64,000 nt of DNA from Bugulina stolonifera (taxonomy: Eukaryota; Bryozoa; Gymnolaemata; Cheilostomatida; Bugulidae): assembly GCA_935421135.1 (NCBI GenBank), contig OW285187.1, positions 20,150,429-20,214,428 of the forward strand, given 5' to 3'. The translations under genes were made by a program, and so were the position numbers. The notes below the pieces were generated by a model. It did no database searches. It had not been told where the DNA came from and saw only the letters and a program-made list of their open reading frames with translations. How positions within the stretch are numbered: the stretch's first letter is position 1; the number at the start of each line of letters is the position of its first letter. Shown here one piece after another: positions 24,201 through 33,200 of this stretch.

Positions 24201-27200
24201 TCACCACTACCACACCCATATAGGAGAGAAACAAAACCAGAGAGGTCAGAAGCTGGCGCACGTTGGAGTAGGAAGGGTGATAATAGAAGTCCTATCAAAA
24301 CTAGGTCTAGGCGAAAGCTTCCTAAAACCCCTCTTGCAAGCGATAGTAAAAACGAAAGATGGATGATATAGATGAAGGTCTACGCGATATTTACTTCTCC
24401 CCTCCTCAACCTCCATCTTTTGGAGGAAAGAGAAAGTTAGTTTTAGCTTCTCCTCCTGGTATTAATGAGAATGATGTTGAGAAGTGGTTGAGAAGTCAAG
24501 ACGCATACACTCTTCATCGCCCGATTAGAATGAAGTTTACAAGGAGAAAAACGTTTGTGAGTGGGATTGGTGAACAACTCCAGGCAGATCTCGTGGATGT
24601 GCGTGCGCACAAGGACTCAAATGATGGAGTAACATTTTTGCTCACCTGCATAGATGCCTTCTCACGGAAAGCGTGGGTCTTTCCTCTTCATTCCAAGTCT
24701 GGTCTGGAAGTGTCCAATGCACTCATCTCTCTATTCGAAAATGAAAGCTTTAGACAAATACAAACTGATAAAGGTAAGGAGTTCCTAAACAGAAGGGTGA
24801 GCGAAGTGCTAAAGAAGTATGGAGTTAGCCATTTCACCTCTGAGAATGAGATCATCAAGGCTGCTCTTGTTGAACGCTTTAATAGAACACTGAGAGGGAA
24901 AATTCATCGTCTACTCACTTATAGAGGAGATGGACGCTACTTAGAAGATGTAGAAGACATAGTCCAAGGATATAACAACAGTTTTAATAGGTCAATTGGA
25001 ATGAAGCCTATTGAGGTTGATTACGATAATCAAGAAGAGGTTTGGGTTCGGTTAAATGAGTTCTCACCTAAACGATGGTTAAAGAAAACAAGAGTAAAAT
25101 ATTCACCAGGTGATCATGTTCGGATTTCGATGGCTCGTAGTAGCTTTGAGCGAGGGTTCACACCAAACTGGTCAACCGAGATATTCACCATAAAAGGAGT
25201 CAAGGCACATACCTCACCTCCTGTCTACACACTGGAAGACCTAAACAAAGAAGGAGTAGATGGAACATTCTATGCACAAGAATTGCAACATGTTCACCTA
25301 CCTGAAATCTTTAGAGTTGAGAAAGTCATACGTAAACGGAGAAGGAGAGGAAAAGAAGAGAGTTTCGTGAAATGGAGTGGTTATCCCTCTTCATTTAATA
25401 GTTGGATAGATTCTAGTCAGTTTGTGTAAAATCAAAGGTAGTATAAATTCGATATGTAAGTTCAGTTTTGCTCACTCTCAAAGATGGCCTTCAATGTCAC
25501 ACTTACCTCAAATGTACGCATCGGTGGGAGTGACACAAACACCAATGCTCACTTCATTACGAAGCTAGCCAAGACATTGAAGTTTCACTCATCACAGTGG
25601 GAGGTTGGGTTACTTGACATTCAGTACCCCGCATCCTGGAGAAATGTAGAAGATGGCTATGTAGTGGTTACGAATACAAAAGATGGAGTCGAACGAAAAT
25701 GTGAAATCAGGAGTGGAAGGTATGCTTCCATGGGTGAACTTTTGAGTGAGATCAATAGAATACTAATAAACTACGACTTAGAAAAAGTAGTGAGCTTTTA
25801 CTATGATAGTCTACGGAATGAAACTTTCCTCATGTTGAGAGAACAGGAACACTCTGTCATGATGTCACGTGATGTTGCGTGGGTGTTGGGATTCAAGCCT
25901 GATGTAGAATATGCTGCGGAAATCAACAGGAGTCAAAACCCTCCAGACATCAATGCTGGTTTCACATCCCTCTATGTCTACTCCTCCGTAGTCTCACCAA
26001 GACATGTTGGAGATAGTCTAGTCCCCCTACTTCGCACAGTTCCTATAACAGAGAGTGAAAGAAATAGCACCGTTTTCTTTGAGTTTTCGAATGTTCAATA
26101 CTCTCCAGTGTCTAATACAAGCACAGACCTCATCGAGGTAGATATAAGACGTGATGATGGAGAAAGGGTCTCATTTCGCAGTGGAAAGGTTGTGCTGACG
26201 GTTCGTTTCAGACCGCGTGGAGAGAAATAGTACAGACAGAGAAATAACATGGCCCCTCGCATAGTTCCATATTTTCCTGATGAGTCAGGTGAGATGTATG
26301 AAGACTATTATGCAAACCAGGTGGGAGAGGGAATGAGTGTGTACAGGGGAAAACCTATTATGACGGGTAATGGGATCGGCTCACTCTTTTCTGGACTGGC
26401 CCGAGGGGTCCTTCCCATGCTAAAGAATGGTGCCAAAACTATTGGGAAAAAGCTATTGACTACTGGAGCTTCGGTTCTGGGAGATGTAATCAAGGGAGAG
26501 AACTTCAAATCTTCTGCAGCAAAACGTTTTCGTGAAGCTGGTGGGGATCTTCTAGGTGATGTAGAAGACGAACTACGTGAACCACCTGCCAAACGTGCAC
26601 GAATTAGTCAAAAGTCTACAAAGAAAAAACGTAAAGGAAGAAAAACAGTTTTTGACTAAATGAAAGATAAATATATAATCCACACCTAGACTCACCACTC
26701 CCCACTCTTAGACAAACGTTTGTAGGAGCAAGTACTAGATGGAACAACTCTCACACTATCGAACATGTCCGTCACACATCGAGCCATCTCTCTCTCCAAG
26801 GTTTCTGAAGACTCTCCAGACACGGTTGACTCCAGTTTTGACTTATTTGCCACTCCACCAACTCATACTAGCGTGCTCAGAGGTGAGTGGGTACCTTTGG
26901 CTCCTGTTACGGACTCCCCTGATGGCACTATTGAATTTAACATCCCGCCCGCAGACGAACTCTACACAGATCTATCAAGGTCTTACTTACACACCACGGT
27001 AAAGGTGAGCAAGGCTGATGGAAGCGTACTACCTGCGGAAGAACAACTAAAGGTTGTTCCAGGGGACAATTTTATGCACAGTCTCTTTTCTTCTGCCACT
27101 GTTCAACTGGCTGGGCAAGATGTTGAGTATGAATCAAACTATGGACATAGAGCTTATGTCGAGAATCTCCTAAACTATGGTAAAGATGCTAAGAGCACAT

Positions 27201-30200
27201 ATATGAAAGTTGGGAGTGGGTGGATGGAGGATGAAGGAACTGGAGAAGACTATGATGGTATTCCTCCCGAAGTGATTGAAAAAAGAAAGAATCTTATAGC
27301 CGCAAGTAAAAAGATGAGTTTTTATGGGAGACCTAGGTTGAGTATGTTTTCTCAAGGAAGACTTATTCCACCAGGAGTTCGCTCTCGCCTTACTCTACAA
27401 CGTGCTATTCCACAAATGGCCCTCTTAGCAGAGACAGACAACCCTGCAGGAGGGGCGAAGATTTCTATAACTAAGACAGAATTGTGGATTCGACGTGTAC
27501 AAGCCAATCCAGCATTACAAAAAGCACAAATGGATGTTTGGGTTGTGCAACAAGAGTCTATAAAACTACCAATTGACCGAATAAAAACTCATTTCCATGT
27601 CATCCCTGCTGGACACCAGTCAGTGAGAGTAAACTTTGATCAAGCGGGACAGAAGCCAAACAGAGTCTTTGTTGGACTAGTCAACCATACTGCAAAGAGT
27701 GGAACGTATAAGCAAAATCCCTTCAAATTCGGACATAACAACCTAAGTTCATTAGAACTACTAATTGATGGAACACCAGTGACCCGAAGATATGAACCAA
27801 ACTTTGCAAGTGGAAAGTTTGCTCGTGAATTCATGAATTTGTTCACTGTCACAAATACATCGGATGCTGACACAGGGAATGAGATCTCCCCTAGCAAATA
27901 CAAGTCCTGCGCTGCTCTCTACGCCTTTGACATTTCAGGAGATTTGTGTGATGACCACTTTCACTTGTTATCAAATGGGAGTCTATCTATTAATCTAGCA
28001 TTTGCTAATCAAACTCAAAATACACTTGGACTGTTTGTATACGAAGAAAGAGATGACATTATCTACTTGAATGCAAATCACGAAGTATCTATGGTAGCCG
28101 GGATGATGTAAAAAGAATGGATACATTCTCAATCTCGAATATTCTATCTGATGATAAAATCTCATCAACCTCCTGTAGAGGGGTTATGCCAAGGGATCAC
28201 TTCTTAGACTCCTTCTCCCCATCTGGATCTTTTGTTTTCAACACTCAAGCAAGTGAGAAAAGTGGCGAGCATTGGATCTCTGTTTTTTCGAACGGAAAAG
28301 AAATAGAGTATTTCGACTCCTATGGACTCCCCCCTTCTATTTATTCTGATGTGGGTAAGATGTTACAACAATGGGGAATACCAATAGTATGGAATGGAGA
28401 GTGTCTACAAGAAGAGAGTACTAACGTGTGTGGAGACTACTGCATCTTGTTCTGTCTCCTTCGAGCTCGAGGGTGGAGTATGGAGGGAATAATTACACGG
28501 CTAAGCAGAGTAGAAGGAGGAGTTCGAGATCATTCTATAAGAGCTCTATTACAACGTTTATACTATAATAAAAGAAATAATACTTTCCCACTCACAACGC
28601 ATGTAAACAATATTATGCTTTTTTCACCTTTTCACTTTGACTAGAGAGAAATACTTCACCTTACTTATAATTCGTTTTTATACTACTATAACTAAAAAAA
28701 GGGACCAATAGTTTTTATCTTACCTGCATTCTTTTTTTTTTCTTTGCTTTTTAGATTTCTGCTTGATTCTTGATTCTTTTATTTTTTCTCTATTTATCTT
28801 CGTAATAAAACAATACTACTGAAGAAAGCTGCATCTTTTCTATCTTGGAATAATACTCATCCAACTCAAGCTGCTCTACTACTGTAGAAACCTTCCCTAT
28901 ATACTAAACTTTCTAATATATCATCCAATAAAAAAAGACCCCTTTGTATGCTTTGGATTGACATCGGTACACATCGGGTGGCTTCGGAATTACATCGGGG
29001 CACATCGGGTAGCATCGGGGCACATCGGGGCAACATCGGGGCACATCGGGGCAACATCGGGGCACATCGGGACACATCGGGGCAACATCGGGGCACATCG
29101 GGGCACATCGGGGCAACATCGGGGCACATCGGGGCAACATCGGGGCACATCGGGGCAACATCGGGGCACATCGGGGCAACATCGGGGCACATCGAGACAC
29201 ATCGGGGCACATCGGGGCAACATCGGGGCACATCGGGGCAACATCGGGGCACATCGGGACACATCGGGGCACATCGGGGCAACATCGGGGCAACATCGGG
29301 GCAACATCGGGGCACATCGAGACACATCGGGGCACATCGGGGCAACATCGGGGCACATCGGGGCAACATCGGGGCACATCGGGGCAACATCGGGGCACAT
29401 CGGGTTGTACTATAATGGGTGGGGAATTAGTCAGACCCCTCCTACTAAGCTCTACTATATAGGTGGAGGTTTTCACTCCATCAGTATATTTGTAGCCCAG
29501 TCTTTACATGTTTCTTTATTAATGTTGCATTGCACATCATAAACCAAGCCTTCTGTAGTACTTCTTCTTATCGCTAATGAGAGCTATAGCGAAGTACAGC
29601 GGAATTCGCTCGTTTAGATCACAAGCTTTTCGAGTGAGGGCGCAGGAGAAGCGGCGGGCCGCGGCCTAGTCGCTTGGCCCGGTGGATACGGGGCACTGGC
29701 GTCGCCTCCACGTGTACGATCGGCGCCGCACGCAACGTAGGCGGACGCGGCTTGACCGCCTCAAACGATCGGTCGTTCGGGTGAGTGGGGGTTGCGGGGG
29801 AGGGTGGGCGGGGTGGAGGAGGGGTGGCGGTGATGACGGTGATGGCGGCGGTGGTGGTGGCGGCGGCGGTGGTGAGGGTGGTGGTGGCGGCGGCGGTGGC
29901 GGTGGTGCGGACGGGACGAGGGCGGTGGCGGAGAGGAGGGAGGAATGGGGTGGGGGAGGGGAGGGGAGGAGGGTGGGAAGGAGGGAGGGAAGGGGTCGTG
30001 GCCGGGTTTGGGGTCAAGTGTGCAAATGTTTTTTCGACCAATCAGAAGGGGGGATTTTGGGGTGACCTTGGCAAGGTCGTGGGCAAAATTTTTGTGCTCT
30101 TCTGTGATTGGTTGAAATCGGAAATACCGGCTTGTGATTGGTTGAAAACAGGGGTCAATGAGTGCGTGTCTGTATAGAAGTGCACTGACTATACTACTGG

Positions 30201-33200
30201 TATTTATACAGTTTTCCGTAATTTATCTAAAAATTGATTGAAGGCTAGATGTAAGATGATGAATACAGATTATTACACAGCCATCAGTGCAACAGTGTTG
30301 TTGTAGAACTATAATTGGAGGATAGACATAATATATAGTTCAGTCTTCTGCATTGTGATGTCATATTCTACTAACCACGTGGTCTTACAGGATACCGGTT
30401 CGGTGAAACCGTTGTTGTCAGGGTTTAATGCTGAAGTAGACGCTACCCAGATAAAGAATTGTCTGAAAAGTGTCTCGGTAAATGAAACTGTGATAGTGAA
30501 CATCCTACCTCATAGATCTAATGCACAGAGACAGAAAATTAGACTAGTCTATAAAACTATGTATGGGAAGGTAAGACTTTGTTTTTGTCGTCTTGTGTTA
30601 GGTACTCTGCAGCATATTACAGGATTAATATATACAATGTATTTACTACATACATTGTAGTTCTGAGTAAAACTGACCAGTTATCCATTGGTGAGGGTCC
30701 ATACGTGTTTCCACTACAATGTTGTATTGTGGGAGTTGCCCACTCATATACACATTTCTATGACAATGTTTGAATAGGATCTACTTCATGATCTGCGTGA
30801 ACGACTCTCTGGTGACTTTGAATCTGTTGTGGCAGCACTAATAATGACCCCTGCAGAGTATGATGCTTACCTCATCCACCGGGCTGTCGAGGTATCTGTA
30901 TATCTTATAATTCTATTCTGGTCTCACCCTGACTATCGGCACAAGACCAGAGGAACTAGTAACCCCCCCCCCAATATATCTATGACATATGATACCCGCT
31001 GGGTGTGCCTTTCATGCTTTGATACTTGTAGTCTATAATGCATATTCATTTATTTTCCTGTGCTTATATATATTCAGAGGGATCTAGTTTATGTATTCAT
31101 ACCCACTATACATGTAGATGTGCTATTTACTTTCCACTGCTCACCGCATAGGCCAGCTACTACTGATAGCACTGTACATGATCATGGCCTAAATTGATAT
31201 TTAGACTTACATGTACATTACGATCATAAGAAAAGAAAGTTGATGAATTGAAATGTACACTGTGTACACATCATAAGTTCACTGTTTGTTAGGGGGCTGG
31301 AACAGATGAAGATGTGTTGGTGGAGATTCTATGTACTCGAACTAATGCCCAGATGAAAGAACTCAATAGTAAATACAAGGAGGGTAAGTAGCGGCATAAT
31401 ATTATACTTTACTTGTCACATGTACTGCATGTACATGTATTCTCCCTGTGCTTTGTGAATCAATACAGTTGAGGTCCACTTGTGGATATTACTGGACATA
31501 CTGACCTGTTGCATTCCCTAGCTATACCTAACATCTTGGCAGTGATTACTCCCCCATATTATCAGCTAGCCAAACAGATTTTTCATTCTGTTATTGTTTG
31601 GAAATACCAAATAAGTCACTGTAATAAGAGCTCTAAGGTTGGAGATGGAAAGCAAACAGCGAATTTGTTGTGCAAGAAGTCACTGAGGTACTTCTTATAA
31701 ACAATATGACATATTGCATGGTATAATTCATTGATGACGTAGAACTTGTTCCATCTTGGCTGCAAGTGCAGTGTATGTATTTTCTACTCTGTACTCAATA
31801 CATGTACATGTGCTTGGTTTTCGTTTGAAAGTTATTAAATATCGTACAGTATATTACTGTTTACTATGTAATATACAGTTTGGTAATTGTGTTATGAACT
31901 GCCATTGTATTACAATCATTGTTTGTCACATTTGAAATTTGCAGCGTATAAACGTAGCGTTGAGCAAGATCTTAAGAGTGATACCTCCGGCCATTTTAGG
32001 CGAATGCTAATTTCACTAGCTAATGTGAGTAGTACATAATTATGTTTTAGTTAACACTATGTTTGTAGTGTACAAAGCCAGTATTGAACAGCATATGAAA
32101 GGCGATACCGGTGGCCATTTTATGAGAATGCTCGTTTCTCTGTCCAATGTGAGTTTCAATGGTATTGCATGCATGCTAACTGGTATACTACTGGGTGGTG
32201 GGATAGTTGTAGTACATAGCCATGTTGGTTGAGTGACCCGAAGACTCCACTATTGCCTGGGTAGTGCATGCTAACACACCTTTCCCTTAGAGTAATCTGC
32301 TCCCTAGTGTCAGTGCCTAGAGTCAGTACCTAGTTTCAGTACCTAGTTTCAGTACCTAGTGTCAGTACCTAGAGTCAGTACCTAGTGTCAGTACCTAGTG
32401 TCAGTACCTAGTCTCAGTACCTAGAGTCAGTACCTAGTCTCAGTACCTAGAGTCAGTACCTAGTCTCAGTACCTAGTCTCAGTACCTAGAGTCGATCAGT
32501 ATCTAACCACTCCACCATATGTCATATAGTGAGTTACTCTCTAAGTCTCCTAAGATCAAGATAGTAATTACCTGACATGTCTAATCCAAGACTCCACATT
32601 GCCTCTTTGGAGAAGATAACTATGCCTACTGTATTGTGTTGAACCTACTCCCACAGTTAGCTATGTACCTACTCCCACAGTTAGCTATGTACCTACTCCC
32701 ACAGTTCGCTATGTACCTACTCCCACAGTTAGCTATGTACCTACTCCCACAGTTAGCTATGCACCCACTTCCACACTTAGCTATGTACCTACTCCCACAG
32801 TTAGCTATGCACCCACTTCCACACTTAGCTATGTACCTACTCCCACAGTTAGCTATGTACCTACTCCCACAGTTAGCTATGCACCCACTTCCACACTTAG
32901 CTATGTACCTACTCCCACAGTTAGCTATGCACCCACTCCCACAGTTAGCTATGTACCTACTCCCACAGTTAGCTATGTACCTACTCCCACAGTTAGCTAT
33001 GCACCCACTTCCACACTTAGCTATGTACCTACTCCCACAGTTAGCTATGCACCCACTCCCACAGTTAGCTATGTACCTACTCCCACAGTTAGCTATGCGC
33101 CCACTCCCACAGTTAGCTATGCGCCCACTCCCACACTTAGCTATGCGCCCACTCCCACACTTAGCTATGTACCTACTCCCACAGTTAGCTATGTACCTAC

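Larger units (their letters stand above)
19614..30198 (+). mobile_element. Polinton/Maverick (adintovirus-like) element, 10,585 bp, lacking DNA polymerase B
   Basis: The element has about 550-bp terminal inverted repeats starting AGTAGTATAGTC and ending GACTATACTACT. It is flanked by a perfect 6-bp target duplication GGTATT (19608-19613 and 30199-30204), the hallmark Polinton TSD length. All genes lie on the + strand: a split unknown ORF, a small membrane protein, packaging ATPase, hydrophobic Gly-rich protein, coiled-coil protein, integrase, penton-like protein, pX-like protein, major capsid protein and cysteine protease. This is the Polinton integration and morphogenesis set. The usual protein-primed polB is missing. 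Apart from one stop codon in the first ORF, the reading frames are open and the TIRs are nearly identical, so the insertion looks young. It sits in annexin intron 2 in the sense orientation. Confidence 0.93.

Noticed and set aside
28866..29542. Several 136-194-codon ORFs on both strands
   Set aside because: They are products of the 21-bp-period minisatellite in the Polinton 3' region; composition is repetitive and no start context or conservation is visible.
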